Positions 39,912-49,729 of a stretch of DNA of 64,000 nt are shown in pieces. Position numbers and translations under genes: made by a program. The notes below the pieces were generated by a model, which had not been told where the DNA came from, ran no database searches, and saw nothing but the letters and a program-made list of their open reading frames with translations. This DNA is from Nitrosopumilus sp. b1 (GTDB taxonomy: Archaea > Thermoproteota > Nitrososphaeria > Nitrososphaerales > Nitrosopumilaceae): positions 278,122 through 342,121 of the forward strand of contig NZ_MU078723.1 in the NCBI RefSeq assembly GCF_014078545.1. Direction: 5' to 3'. Numbering within the stretch: the stretch's first letter is position 1; each line of letters begins with the position of its first letter.

Positions 39912-42086
39912 TTGAAAGTAGCTCTAATCTATAATGAAAATAAGATTGATCCAAATGATGTGATAAATGTTTTTGGCATGCCCACAAAAGAACACTATAG
40001 TAAGAAAGCAGTCGAAAGAGTTGCCAGAGCGCTAGAAAAAGGAGGACATAATGTCAAAGTCATAGAAGGAGACATCCACGTCATTGATGAGTTAAAAGAG
40101 TTCATGCCAAAAGTAGTTGCCGGTGAAAAACCCGGAATGGTCTTTAACATGGCATACGGTGTTCAAGGTCAAAACAGGTACACACACGTACCTGCAATGA
40201 TGGAAATGATGGGAATTCCTTACATCGGTTCAGGTCCAGAAGGTCATGCAATTGTACAAGATAAGGTAATGACAAAAATTGTATTGCAAAAAAATAAAAT
40301 TCCAACTCCAGGTTTTTGGGTTTTTCGAACACCAGATGACAAATTTGATGACATGATTTTTCCAGTAATTGTAAAACCAAAGTTAGAATCCACTTCTATG
40401 GGAATGGAAGTAGTAGACAATTGGCCAGATCTACGAGAAGCAGTGCGAAAACAAATTGAAAAATTCACTCAAGACATACTTGTAGAACAATTCATCCCAG
40501 GTAGAGAGTTCGCAGTAGGATTACTGGGTAATGGTCCGACAATAGAGACGCTACCCATTGTTGAAATTAATTTAGAGGGAGATCCAAACAAAATTCAAAC
40601 AAAAGATGACAAGGTAAAGAAAGGAGGAATGGATAAAATTTGTCCAGCCCCCTTATCAGATGAAAAAACTGAAGAGCTAAGAAAGCTGTGTAAAGATGCA
40701 TTTTACACTTTGGGATTAAATGATTATACACGTGTTGACATCAGAATGGATAAGGATGAAAATTTTTACATTTTAGAATTAAACTCAATGGCAAGTTTAG
40801 GAATGGGAGGCTCATTTTTTCATGCTGCAAAGACTGCAGGTTATACATATGAATCACTAGTCAATAGAATTTTAGACGTGGCGGCCATCAGATATTTTGG
40901 CCATCCAATAACACAGTCAGAGCAATCTCCAGATACTTCAAAGCCACTCAGAGTTCTAACTAGAACATATCTCAGAGGGCACTTGCAAGGACTCAAAGAG
41001 AGCTTGGAAGATTTTGTAAATCTCAACACTCATGTTTACAACATCGATAATGTCAATGAATTGGCTTTAATGATTTCACGCAGATTAAAACACATGGGAT
41101 TTGAAGAAAGCATACACAAGCAGTATGATATTGGTGATTTTCATTACTTTACAAATCACACTGAAAAAGAAAACGATGTTCTAATTGTTTCACACTTGGA
41201 TACCCATTACGGACCACATGATTTGGTACACTATAGAGAGGATGACGATAGAATTTACGGCTCAGGCATAGCCGAAAGTAAAGGAGGGTTAGTTGTGATG
41301 CTAGGAGCACTACAATCCCTAAGATATGCCAAGAGACTCAAGAAGATAAAATGCGGTATTTTACTAACTACAGATGATAGTTTAGGAGGAAGGCATAGCA
41401 AGACGATTGTTGAGGAATATTCAAAGTCTTCTCGATATGTTATGGGTTTAAAATCAGCTAGTATCGATGGTGGAATCATCACCACATGTCATGGTAGAAG
41501 TGATTACCAAGTTAGATTTGCATCATCACCAGGAAAAAATAGCATTGATCTTCATGGAATTATTCCGGTTCTGAGTAAGAAAGTGCTTGCAATTGAAAAG
41601 ATTTCAAAGAGTGAAAAAGATTTTCGAATAAGAACAACAGCAGTAGACTCAAAGGGTTCTCACGGACACACTCCAGATTTTGCAACATTATCACTAGTAT
41701 CAAGTTACAAAACAAAAAAACTAGGAGATGAGCTTGATAAAAAAATCAGAAATGTTATGAAAAAGCGTGAATCAGGAATGGCAAAGATTGATGTGGAGAT
41801 CAATAAAATACACAGCAGGGCTCCTGTCGAGGAGGAGGAAGCTGATACAAAATTTTATGAACTCGTTAAAGAGATTGCAGACCTTTTAGAAATAAAAATA
41901 AAACCTCATGCACAGATTGTTTCTTCTGATATTAGCAATGTTCCATCAGAGCTTGCAGCACTAGATGGATTTGGTCCAATCGGTCACAAGTATCGTTCAC
42001 CAAATGAGTTTATTGTTCATGATAGCATTGTTGAAAGATCATCGCTTCTAGCATCTGTCATCTATAGATGTTCCAAGACAGAATAG
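39912..42086 (+). CDS. ATP-grasp ligase fused to M20-type peptidase domain
   Basis: 724 residues. Residues 1-320 match D-Ala-D-Ala-ligase-type ATP-grasp (KPKLESTSMGMEVV, RVDIRMDKDENFYILELN with metal ligands). Residues 370-724 follow M20 zinc peptidases: HLDTH near 426, GSGIAESKGG near 450, TTDDSLGG near 486 and HDSIVE near 703. The usual Asp of the second motif is Glu and the catalytic Glu-Glu pair is Asp-Ser, so the peptidase site may be altered. A ligase and a hydrolase in one chain is unusual. TTG start. Confidence 0.85.
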   Translation: MKVALIYNENKIDPNDVINVFGMPTKEHYSKKAVERVARALEKGGHNVKVIEGDIHVIDELKEFMPKVVAGEKPGMVFNMAYGVQGQNRYTHVPAMMEMMGIPYIGSGPEGHAIVQDKVMTKIVLQKNKIPTPGFWVFRTPDDKFDDMIFPVIVKPKLESTSMGMEVVDNWPDLREAVRKQIEKFTQDILVEQFIPGREFAVGLLGNGPTIETLPIVEINLEGDPNKIQTKDDKVKKGGMDKICPAPLSDEKTEELRKLCKDAFYTLGLNDYTRVDIRMDKDENFYILELNSMASLGMGGSFFHAAKTAGYTYESLVNRILDVAAIRYFGHPITQSEQSPDTSKPLRVLTRTYLRGHLQGLKESLEDFVNLNTHVYNIDNVNELALMISRRLKHMGFEESIHKQYDIGDFHYFTNHTEKENDVLIVSHLDTHYGPHDLVHYREDDDRIYGSGIAESKGGLVVMLGALQSLRYAKRLKKIKCGILLTTDDSLGGRHSKTIVEEYSKSSRYVMGLKSASIDGGIITTCHGRSDYQVRFASSPGKNSIDLHGIIPVLSKKVLAIEKISKSEKDFRIRTTAVDSKGSHGHTPDFATLSLVSSYKTKKLGDELDKKIRNVMKKRESGMAKIDVEINKIHSRAPVEEEEADTKFYELVKEIADLLEIKIKPHAQIVSSDISNVPSELAALDGFGPIGHKYRSPNEFIVHDSIVERSSLLASVIYRCSKTE

Positions 42087-42178
42087 AAATGTCAAATAAT
42101 GGTTTAGATTTTTTCTTTATTTTAAGAAAAAGCACTACTGCAAGAGACTTAAAGACTATGAATAAGGGAAGATAGCAA

Positions 42179-43825
42179 TTGAAGAATAACATAGGCATAA
42201 TCATTAACCGATTAGCTGTTGGATTCACCTTTGCTTTTGTATATCAAATAATCGTAGGTATAGCAACATCCATTTTTTCATTACCACTAACTGGAAATAT
42301 TCAAGACTTGGTTTCAGGCATTGAACAGTACGAAAGTGAACAAGGAGTATTGTTTATCACATGGTGGATTATCTCAACTATAGTTATCACAGCAGTTGCT
42401 CTACTAATTGTAAGATACAAGAAATTCATTTCCCCATACAAAGGTGAAAAAGACATTGACATTCCACCAAGAATCACAATTGTTACTGCAGTAATTGTTG
42501 GGGCTTCAATTTCATTTTTGTTCTTTCTGTTGGATTTAGTAATAGGTATATTCATTCCTCCAGGTTCAACCACAGACGTTCTTGCAATATACGAAGCTGC
42601 AAGTATTGGAGACTTTACACCATTAACTCTGAGTGTTATTTTTTCAATTGCAGCAGGATTCATTGTAGTTGGAGTTGCAAGTAAGGCAGGAAAAGTTAAA
42701 GAACTAACCAAAGATGTCGGGATTACAAATATTGCAGATATCGCAAAAATTGTAAAAAACATACAAAAAGAAACAAAGACATCATCAGATCTTGTCGGCC
42801 TACATCCTGGCGCATTGGTGCACGTAGGTAAGCAGCATGTCGATAAAGTTACCTTTGAACAAATTGAATTTGATGAAAAAACTTTCATTAGAAGAGAGCC
42901 AACTACTGTAGATGAATGTCTAAACTCTAAAGAAAAGAACACCATAACCTGGACAAATGTTGTTGGACTACATGAATCAAATGTAATTGAAAAAATTGGA
43001 GAATATTACAATTTACACATTTTAACACGAGCTGACATTATGAATACAGAACTACGGCCAAAGATTGAAAATTATGATGATCATTTGTTTGTGATTTTAA
43101 AATTGCCACACGTTTTGAAAGACTCTGGCAGATTATTTTTAGAAGACATAAGTCTAGTCATAGGAAAAAATTATGTATTATCATTTCAAGAAACAGAGGA
43201 CGACGCGTTTGATTCTATTAGAGACAGATTAGAAAAATCAATAGGAGTCATAAGATCCAGAAAAAGCGACTATCTTGCTTATGCATTAGCTGACGCAATA
43301 ATAGATCATTTTTACGTCGTGTTAGAAAGTATTGGTATTACAACCGAAAATCTAGAGGAAGAATTGATGGATAATCCCACACCTAGAACATTACAAGCCA
43401 TACATATGCTAAAGAGGGAGATGGTTGCATTAAGAAAATCCATTTGGCCAATGAGGGAAGTCATAGATGGTTTTGAACGAATGGATTCCCAACTTATTGA
43501 TGAATCTACAAGAAAGTACCTCAGAGATGTCTACAACCATACCGTCCAAGTGATGGACAACATAGAAGGCCTAAGAGACATGATTGGTGGAATGCTTGAC
43601 ACCTACCTCTCGAGTGTGAGCAACAAGATGAATGAGGTCATGAAGACATTAACTGTAATAGCAAGCATTTTCATTCCAATTACATTCATTGCTGGAATCT
43701 ATGGAACTAATTTTACATACATTCCTGAGCTACAGTGGGAAGGAAGTTACTTTGTCATGCTGGGAGTAATGGTCATTATAGTTGCAGCTATGATGATATG
43801 GTTTAAGAGTAGAAAATGGGTCTAA
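42179..43825 (+). CDS. CorA-like Mg2+/metal transporter with extra N-terminal membrane domain
   Basis: 548 residues. Residues 10-180 contain four membrane helices not found in ordinary CorA; residues 215-480 form the CorA cytoplasmic alpha/beta and coiled-coil funnel; two C-terminal helices carry the pore motif as YGTNF (usually YGMNF). It is likely a metal channel, selectivity uncertain because of the Thr. TTG start, with CTTAAAG about 25 bases upstream. The K+ channel gene follows 3 bases after the stop, so they form an operon. Confidence 0.88.
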   Translation: MKNNIGIIINRLAVGFTFAFVYQIIVGIATSIFSLPLTGNIQDLVSGIEQYESEQGVLFITWWIISTIVITAVALLIVRYKKFISPYKGEKDIDIPPRITIVTAVIVGASISFLFFLLDLVIGIFIPPGSTTDVLAIYEAASIGDFTPLTLSVIFSIAAGFIVVGVASKAGKVKELTKDVGITNIADIAKIVKNIQKETKTSSDLVGLHPGALVHVGKQHVDKVTFEQIEFDEKTFIRREPTTVDECLNSKEKNTITWTNVVGLHESNVIEKIGEYYNLHILTRADIMNTELRPKIENYDDHLFVILKLPHVLKDSGRLFLEDISLVIGKNYVLSFQETEDDAFDSIRDRLEKSIGVIRSRKSDYLAYALADAIIDHFYVVLESIGITTENLEEELMDNPTPRTLQAIHMLKREMVALRKSIWPMREVIDGFERMDSQLIDESTRKYLRDVYNHTVQVMDNIEGLRDMIGGMLDTYLSSVSNKMNEVMKTLTVIASIFIPITFIAGIYGTNFTYIPELQWEGSYFVMLGVMVIIVAAMMIWFKSRKWV

Positions 43826-43828
43826 AAG

Positions 43829-44626
43829 ATGACAAATAAAGCTATTACAAGATCCTACGAAATTGTAGAAGGTACTACTAATGACATCGTTTCACGAGGA
43901 TTTCAAATTTTCATGGTGGTGCTAATTTCATTAAATGTCTTAATGGTAATTGTGGAGACAGAAGAAGTAATAGCTTCTCAATTTTCAACACTATTTTATA
44001 CATTTGAATTATTTTCAATTGTTATTTTTACAATTGAATATATTGGAAGGATAGTACTCTGCCCACTCAATCCAAAGTATGAAGGTAAAAAATTTGCAAG
44101 AGTAAGATTTGCATTAACTCCCATGATGTTAATTGATTTGGCAGCAATTCTACCATTCTTTTTGCCATTTATAGTTACAGATTTGAGATTTATCAGAATT
44201 ATTCGACTATTGAGATTATTCAGACTATTCAAATTGGCAAGATACTCAGAACCCATGCAAACATTAGGAGAAGTTTTAAAATCAAAGATGGGAGATTTGG
44301 CAGTAGCATTCTTTATTTTATTTATTGTGTTGATATTTGCATCCAGTCTAATGTATCATGTAGAACATGAAGCTCAACCTGAAGCTTTTTCAAGTATTCC
44401 AACTTCAATGTGGTGGGGAGTAGTAACGTTAACAACAATTGGTTATGGAGATACATACCCGGTAACCCCTGCTGGAAAGCTGGTCGCAGCTGGAGTGGCA
44501 ATTCTAGGAATAGCTGTGTATGCAATACCTACTGGAATAATGGCATCAGCATTTACTGAAGAGATGAGAAAAAAGAAAAATGCATCAAAAAACTGTCCCC
44601 ATTGCGGCAAGGAGATTATTGATTAA
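43829..44626 (+). CDS. Voltage-gated-type K+ channel with C-terminal zinc knuckle
   Basis: 265 residues with six helices: an S4-like Arg-rich helix (DLRFIRIIRLLRLFRLFKL) near residue 115 and the pore filter TLTTIGYGDTYP near 205. The C-terminus has NCPHCGKEII, a CxxC knuckle. This is the KvAP/Kch type ion channel; the zinc-type tail could join subunits or sense metal (inference). It is 3 bases after the CorA-like gene and 2 before the gamma-glutamyltransferase gene. Confidence 0.9.
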   Translation: MTNKAITRSYEIVEGTTNDIVSRGFQIFMVVLISLNVLMVIVETEEVIASQFSTLFYTFELFSIVIFTIEYIGRIVLCPLNPKYEGKKFARVRFALTPMMLIDLAAILPFFLPFIVTDLRFIRIIRLLRLFRLFKLARYSEPMQTLGEVLKSKMGDLAVAFFILFIVLIFASSLMYHVEHEAQPEAFSSIPTSMWWGVVTLTTIGYGDTYPVTPAGKLVAAGVAILGIAVYAIPTGIMASAFTEEMRKKKNASKNCPHCGKEIID

Positions 44627-44628
44627 GT

Positions 44629-46260
44629 ATGGATCTGGAAAAAATCGAAGGTTCATTCAAACCAAATTCTGAAAAAAAATTCTCCGAATCAAAAAAAGGC
44701 ATGGTAGCATCTGCATTTCCAGATGCTACAAAAGCAGGAGTAAGTATACTTCGAAAAGGAGGAAATGCAGTAGATGCAGCATGTGCTACTGCCCTAGCAT
44801 TGGGCGTATGTGAGCCTCAGGCATCAGGCTTAGGAGGTCAGTCTATGGCAATTTTACATATTGGTGGAAGATCCATAGCCATCGATGGTTCTAGTAGATC
44901 ACCATCTTTAGCAAATTCTCTAAAATATCAAAAAAAGAGTAAAAGTCTCATCGGATATCGAGCAAGCACAGTTCCAAGCACTGTTGCAGTTTTGGGATTT
45001 CTTCATGAGAGATATGGAAGATTAGAATGGCCAAAAATTGTTAGACCTGCAGTACGAATTGCAGAAAAGGGTTACAAGATTACAAAACTCCAACATGACT
45101 TGCAAGTTAGAGAGATGAAAAATTTTAACAAAGTCAAATCAAAATCAGGTGCAAAATATTTTCTCAAAGATGGACTGATACCATATGAAGTCGGAGAAAG
45201 ATTCATTCAAGAAGATTTGGCAGATACTTTGCGTTACATATCAGCTCACGGATACAGAACATTTTACCATGGTCAGATTGCAAAAAAAATTGATCAAGAC
45301 ATGAGAAAAAATAAGGGATTGATTCGTGCTGAAGATCTTGCATGGATTCCTGAACCAATAGAAAGGACTCCGATAAGTAGAGCATACAGACATGTGTCAG
45401 TAGTTACACTTCCACCTCCGGCGGCAGGTAGAACTTTGTTGTTGGTTTTAATGATGTTAAATCACCTTCCTTCTAGTTTTCTTCGAAGCTCAAAACCAAT
45501 TTCATATCATTTTATCGCAGAAACATTTAGGAAAGCATTCCTACATAGAGTTCAACGACCTTTTAATCCTCATACGTATCATCAGATCAAAGACAAGTTA
45601 CATCTTGAGAGAGGATTTGCAAAACAGATGGCAGATTCTATTCACAACAAAATGGATGCTACTCTTCCCATGGAAGAACCATTTTTTGGAGGAGATGATA
45701 CAACTCATTTGTCAGTTATGGATGATGAAGGAAACGCAGTAGGGATTACGCAATCAATTGAGCTTGCATATGGCTCAAAAGCTGCAGCTGAGGGATTAGG
45801 GTTTCTCTACAACAATTACATGTCAGCATTTGAATTTACAAATCCAAATCACCCATACTTTATCAGACCCAATGCAATTCCTTGGACTTCGGTTTCTCCT
45901 GCTTTGGTTTTTCATAGAGGGAAATTATGGATGGTTGTAGGCAGTCCAGGCAGTCAAAGAATATTTTCTGCCATTAGTCATTTTCTTTCCAGAGTAATTG
46001 ACGGTAATTTACCCATGAATGAAGCCATCGATAGACCAAGATTTCATTGTACGATTGGCGGAGTAGTAAGCATTGAGGATGGAGGATTTGAGGACGAATT
46101 ATTGGATTATCTTGCAGACATTGGTTACACTATTACAAAAAAAGAGAGATATTCATTTTATCATGGAGCAATTCATGCAGTAATTAAAAAACAAACAGGT
46201 TCAGGATATCAAGGAGTTGCTGAAGTACGAAGAGATGGCACAGCTGAAGGAGTAGATTGA
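44629..46260 (+). CDS. Gamma-glutamyltransferase family (Ntn hydrolase)
   Basis: 543 residues matching gamma-glutamyltransferase/acylase: GGNAVDAACATALALGVCEP near residue 44, the self-cleaving Thr in GDDTTHLSVMD near 358, and the downstream YNNYMSAFE and PGSQRIF blocks. No signal peptide, so it acts in the cytoplasm, unlike bacterial periplasmic GGT. It could move glutamyl groups from a thiol peptide or other amide. It is third in the CorA-K+ channel run, and its stop overlaps the next TTG start. Confidence 0.9.
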   Translation: MDLEKIEGSFKPNSEKKFSESKKGMVASAFPDATKAGVSILRKGGNAVDAACATALALGVCEPQASGLGGQSMAILHIGGRSIAIDGSSRSPSLANSLKYQKKSKSLIGYRASTVPSTVAVLGFLHERYGRLEWPKIVRPAVRIAEKGYKITKLQHDLQVREMKNFNKVKSKSGAKYFLKDGLIPYEVGERFIQEDLADTLRYISAHGYRTFYHGQIAKKIDQDMRKNKGLIRAEDLAWIPEPIERTPISRAYRHVSVVTLPPPAAGRTLLLVLMMLNHLPSSFLRSSKPISYHFIAETFRKAFLHRVQRPFNPHTYHQIKDKLHLERGFAKQMADSIHNKMDATLPMEEPFFGGDDTTHLSVMDDEGNAVGITQSIELAYGSKAAAEGLGFLYNNYMSAFEFTNPNHPYFIRPNAIPWTSVSPALVFHRGKLWMVVGSPGSQRIFSAISHFLSRVIDGNLPMNEAIDRPRFHCTIGGVVSIEDGGFEDELLDYLADIGYTITKKERYSFYHGAIHAVIKKQTGSGYQGVAEVRRDGTAEGVD

Positions 46261-47030
46261 AAAAATATCCAGTGCTATTATCAATACCCCATGGAGGTAC
46301 AGAGAAACCTAAAGAATTACAAGAATATCTAAGCATTACAAAACACGATTTGTTTGATGATTCAGATCCATATGTTTTTGAAATCTACAACTTGGGAGAA
46401 AAAGTCCAGAGAGTAATCACTACAAAGATTGCAAGAGCATTTGTGGATCTTAATAGATCATTACAAGATCTGCCTCCAATAAATCCAGATGGACTTGTAA
46501 AGAGCATGACATGTTATCAAAAACAAATCTACATTCCAGGCAAGGAACCAGATAAAGAGATGATAAGTGAATTAATTGAAAAATATTACAAACCATATCA
46601 TCGTCAAATTCAGAGATCATTATCAGAGCTAGAGTTGCAAGTGTGTTTTGATTGTCATTCGATGGCAGAGGTTGCACCAAACATTTCACCAGACGGCAAT
46701 TCAAAAAAGCGTCCTTTATTTTGCATATCTAATCAAGACGGTAAAACTAGTTCAAGTGAAATGCTAGAAATATTGGCAGACAGTATTTCAAAATCATATT
46801 CAATAGATAGAAATGATGTCTCCTTAAATGAGCCATTCAAAGGAGGACACATAACAAAAACATACGGAAACAATCCCGTTCCCTGGATTCAGATTGAAAT
46901 GAATCGCATTATGTATTTGGATAAAAAATGGTTTGATCACGAGTCATTAAAGATGAATGAGTCAAGATTGAAGGAATTGAATTCATCGTTTGGAAAATCC
47001 GTTGATTTATTTTTTAGCAAAATAGGCTAG
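46257..47030 (+). CDS. N-formylglutamate amidohydrolase family (HutG-like)
   Basis: 257 residues with the family's start LLSIPHGGTEKPKELQ, then FVDLNRS, CFDCHSMAEVAPNISPDG and GGHITKTYG, which supply the zinc and substrate residues. Members cleave N-formylglutamate or related N-acyl acidic amino acids. The gene overlaps the gamma-glutamyltransferase stop by TTGA, so both are made together; both act on glutamyl compounds. Tail-to-tail with the autoantigen-like zinc protein gene. Confidence 0.88.
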   Translation: MKKYPVLLSIPHGGTEKPKELQEYLSITKHDLFDDSDPYVFEIYNLGEKVQRVITTKIARAFVDLNRSLQDLPPINPDGLVKSMTCYQKQIYIPGKEPDKEMISELIEKYYKPYHRQIQRSLSELELQVCFDCHSMAEVAPNISPDGNSKKRPLFCISNQDGKTSSSEMLEILADSISKSYSIDRNDVSLNEPFKGGHITKTYGNNPVPWIQIEMNRIMYLDKKWFDHESLKMNESRLKELNSSFGKSVDLFFSKIG

Positions 47031-47347
47031 GATTTTTTTATTTTTTCGATTGTTTCTAGTATGGAGTTTATTGTTTTGAGAATCTCTTGTTGCTTTGTAG
47101 GATCATTTTCTTTTTCTAGCTGAGATGACAGTGTATTTAGTTTATTTTCAAGCATTTCAGTCATGCTAGGTGTGGTTTTTGGAGTTTCAACGATTTTTTC
47201 TTCTTTTGGTTCTTTTCCGCAATTGACACATAATGCATGTCCATCCTTCATTACACGTACTCCTTTACAATACGGACACGGTTCACCAAGTAGTGTAGCA
47301 CCTTTTAGCAACATTTCAACTGCTTTTTTGGTCAATTCTCCAGACAT
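47027..47347 (-). CDS. Zinc-ribbon protein of the Sjogren/scleroderma autoantigen 1 (UPF0148) type
   Basis: 106 residues. Residues 5-45 hold the ribbon: KAVEMLLKGATLLGEPCPYC and ALCVNCGK give CxxC pairs; residues 60-106 are a coiled coil. This is the p27 autoantigen-like family found in archaea and animals; cellular role unsettled. Divergent from the eIF1 gene. It overlaps the N-formylglutamate amidohydrolase end by 4 bases. Confidence 0.85.
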   Translation of the reverse strand: MSGELTKKAVEMLLKGATLLGEPCPYCKGVRVMKDGHALCVNCGKEPKEEKIVETPKTTPSMTEMLENKLNTLSSQLEKENDPTKQQEILKTINSILETIEKIKKS

Positions 47348-47445
47348 ATGACTAGTTACAATTGTATGGTAAAAAGTAATTCTAAGAATTTTTCGCTAAA
47401 CAGACAAGGCTTAATAGTGTGTGTAAAGGAATGTTTTTCGAACGA

Positions 47446-47754
47446 ATGGCAGTAATCTGTAATACTTGTGGCCTACCCGAAGATCTTTGTGCATGTGGAG
47501 ATCTAGCAAAAGACAGTACAAAAATTATAGTTCGACTTGAAACTCGCAGATTTAGAAAGAAAGGAACTATGATTGAAGGTCTAGATCCAAAGTTAAACAA
47601 TCTTGAGAGCGTAGCAAAGGAATTAAAAAACAAGTATGCCTGTGGAGGAACCGCAAAAGACGGATACATTTTCTTACAGGGAGATCATCGTGATACAATC
47701 AAAGAATCTCTAATAAAATTAGGATTTGCAGAATCTTCAATTGAACTTCATTAG
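47446..47754 (+). CDS. Translation initiation factor aIF1 (SUI1/eIF1)
   Basis: About 102 residues. A zinc knuckle (VICNTCGLPEDLCACG) precedes the SUI1 fold with RRFRKKGTMIEGLDP, ACGGTAKDGYIFLQGDHRD and a C-terminal helix. It binds the small ribosomal subunit and checks start codons. I choose ATG 47446, directly before the knuckle; ATGs at 47431 and 47419 are in frame. The CPBP-protease gene begins 6 bases after its stop. Confidence 0.92.
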   Translation: MAVICNTCGLPEDLCACGDLAKDSTKIIVRLETRRFRKKGTMIEGLDPKLNNLESVAKELKNKYACGGTAKDGYIFLQGDHRDTIKESLIKLGFAESSIELH

Positions 47755-47760
47755 ATAAGA

Positions 47761-48753
47761 TTGGAAAAATCAAACAATATCTTACAAGGTTTTGGGATCC
47801 CATATTCTGCATTAATTTCAATAATTTTTGGAATGATGTTATTGTCATTCCCAATCGGAGCCTTTGTAGTTTTCAATACAGATATTGGAAATGAGATAAA
47901 TTTTGAGTATCCAGTTAGTGGCTTAGATTTTTTCCTGACAGAGGCACAATATCAAATCCCAATCCAGTTTGAGTTGGGAGATGCATTTGTTATCATTTGG
48001 AGTATTTTTGCAGTTTTATTTGCAGTATCTATGGTTGGCCCAAAAAAGAATTTTATCAGTACAATCACGCCAGCATTACTACATGGCAAGGAACAATCTG
48101 AGAACAACTACTTGGTAGCTGCAATAAAGTGGTTTACAGTTTTGATATTGATTTCAGCTGGAATAACAATAGTTCAAGAGCAATTTGGAATTTTTACCAC
48201 CCCTCCAGTGCCACAAAATAATTTGATTCAGTTTTTTGACGTAATGAAGGCCCCGTTAATTGAAGAGTTTGGATTCAGGGTTTTGTTAATAGGGGTTCCA
48301 CTTTTTGCAATGTATTCACACAGAACCTCGGTGAGGCATTTTTTCAAGTCTTTATGGAATCCAAATTCCAACCTAAATCTCTCTGAAAAAAAGAAAGCCA
48401 TTGCACTTGTTGTAATCGTTGCAGTATTCTTTGGTATCGCACATATTATTTCAGGAGAATCATGGAGTGATGGAAAATTTGCTCAAGCTACGGCAAGTGG
48501 AATTATTATTGGTTGGGCATACATCAGACATGGATTAGTTTCTGCAATTATAATTCACTGGGCAACAAATTATTTTGTTTTTTCATATGTATATTTAGTA
48601 GCAGATCTAAATTCAGTATCTATCAGTAATGCATTTTCACATTCAATGATTAATACGATAGAAATAATGTTCATAATTGCAGGAGCGTTATCTTCTGCAA
48701 TTATGATAATCAAATATCAGCAATCAAAAACAAAAAGTACGCTAGAGATCTAG
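47761..48753 (+). CDS. CPBP-family intramembrane protease
   Basis: 330 residues with about eight helices and the CPBP/Abi catalytic set: EEFGFR near residue 170, FGIAHII near 222 and HWATNYF near 263, supplying Glu-Glu, His and His/Asn. These proteins cleave membrane substrates or act in protein sorting; substrate unknown. TTG start 6 bases after aIF1, probably one transcript. Its end overlaps the TFIIB gene by 12 bases, tail-to-tail. Confidence 0.85.
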   Translation: MEKSNNILQGFGIPYSALISIIFGMMLLSFPIGAFVVFNTDIGNEINFEYPVSGLDFFLTEAQYQIPIQFELGDAFVIIWSIFAVLFAVSMVGPKKNFISTITPALLHGKEQSENNYLVAAIKWFTVLILISAGITIVQEQFGIFTTPPVPQNNLIQFFDVMKAPLIEEFGFRVLLIGVPLFAMYSHRTSVRHFFKSLWNPNSNLNLSEKKKAIALVVIVAVFFGIAHIISGESWSDGKFAQATASGIIIGWAYIRHGLVSAIIIHWATNYFVFSYVYLVADLNSVSISNAFSHSMINTIEIMFIIAGALSSAIMIIKYQQSKTKSTLEI

Positions 48754-49653
48754 TGCTGTCTTTAATCCTTTGTAACGATTTCTAATTGTTACTTCAGTAA
48801 CGCCTGCAGCTTCTGCAACATCACGTTGTGTTTTATTTTCTCCATTAGTTACACATGCAACATAAAGTGCAGCAGCAGCCAATCCCATTGGATCCTTTCC
48901 GGCTGAAATTTTTACCTCTTCAGCAGTTTGTAAAATTTTAGTTGCCTCTCTCTTTGTTTTTTCATTAAGACCAGCTTTGCTTGCAATTCTTGCTACACAT
49001 TTTATCGGATCAACGACTGGCATCTTCAAGCTTAATTCACGCAATAGTAAACGATAACATCTAGCGATATCTTTTCTTTTGATATTGCTTGCATGCCCAA
49101 TGTCTTTTAATGTTCTAGGAGTTTCGGTATCACGACAAGCTGCGTAAAGTGCAGATGCAATCAAAGCAGATATTGAACGTCCACGAACTAGTCCTTTTTC
49201 CAAGGCTTTACGATAAATGTAAGCAGCTTTTTCAATTACTGCATCACCGACAGCTAGTTTGTCTTTTAATCTATCAAGTTCAGAAAATGCTTGCCTAAAG
49301 TTTCTATCAACTGGTTCATGCACCTGGCTTCGACTATCCCAAGTTCTTAATCGTTCAATGGTACTTCTCATTGATGCAGAGAGGGGTTTACCAGTAGCAT
49401 CCCTGTCGGCTGTTCCAATTATTGTTGCTAAGCCCATGTCATGCATGGCCAAAGATGTTGGAACACCAGTACGACTACGATTATCACCCTCTTCTTTTGA
49501 AAATGAACGCCATTCTGGGCCAGATTCTTCTACTTTATCTGTGATTACAAAACCACATTTGTCGCAAAAATTTTCCCCAGTATTAGCATCAGTCAACAAA
49601 GTTCCTTTAGCACATCTAGGACACTTGCTTTTTTGATTTCCAGTTTTTACCAA
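48742..49653 (-). CDS. tfb: Transcription initiation factor TFIIB
   Basis: 303 residues: zinc ribbon CPRCAKGTLLTDANTGENFC and CDKCGFV, the B-finger/linker region (GPEWRSFSKEEGDNRSRTG), and two cyclin-like repeats from about 115 and 210, the second ending in a recognition helix (VTEVTIRNRYKGL). It bridges TBP-bound promoters to RNA polymerase. TTG start with a TATA box 20-30 bases upstream. Archaea often carry several tfb genes; only one is seen here. Confidence 0.96.
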   Translation of the reverse strand: MVKTGNQKSKCPRCAKGTLLTDANTGENFCDKCGFVITDKVEESGPEWRSFSKEEGDNRSRTGVPTSLAMHDMGLATIIGTADRDATGKPLSASMRSTIERLRTWDSRSQVHEPVDRNFRQAFSELDRLKDKLAVGDAVIEKAAYIYRKALEKGLVRGRSISALIASALYAACRDTETPRTLKDIGHASNIKRKDIARCYRLLLRELSLKMPVVDPIKCVARIASKAGLNEKTKREATKILQTAEEVKISAGKDPMGLAAAALYVACVTNGENKTQRDVAEAAGVTEVTIRNRYKGLKTALDL

Positions 49654-49671
49654 TCGCCCAACCTCTAGATC

Positions 49672-49684
49672 TTATATTTAAAAA
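49672..49684 (-). promoter_or_regulatory. TATA box of the TFIIB gene
   Basis: On the minus strand TTTTTAAATATAA lies 19-31 bases upstream of the TTG at 49653. One of the best TATA-like elements in the window. Confidence 0.55.
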
Positions 49685-49729
49685 TTTCTTACACATTTCT
49701 TATAAGTATGATCTTAGGAATCAGGAAAA

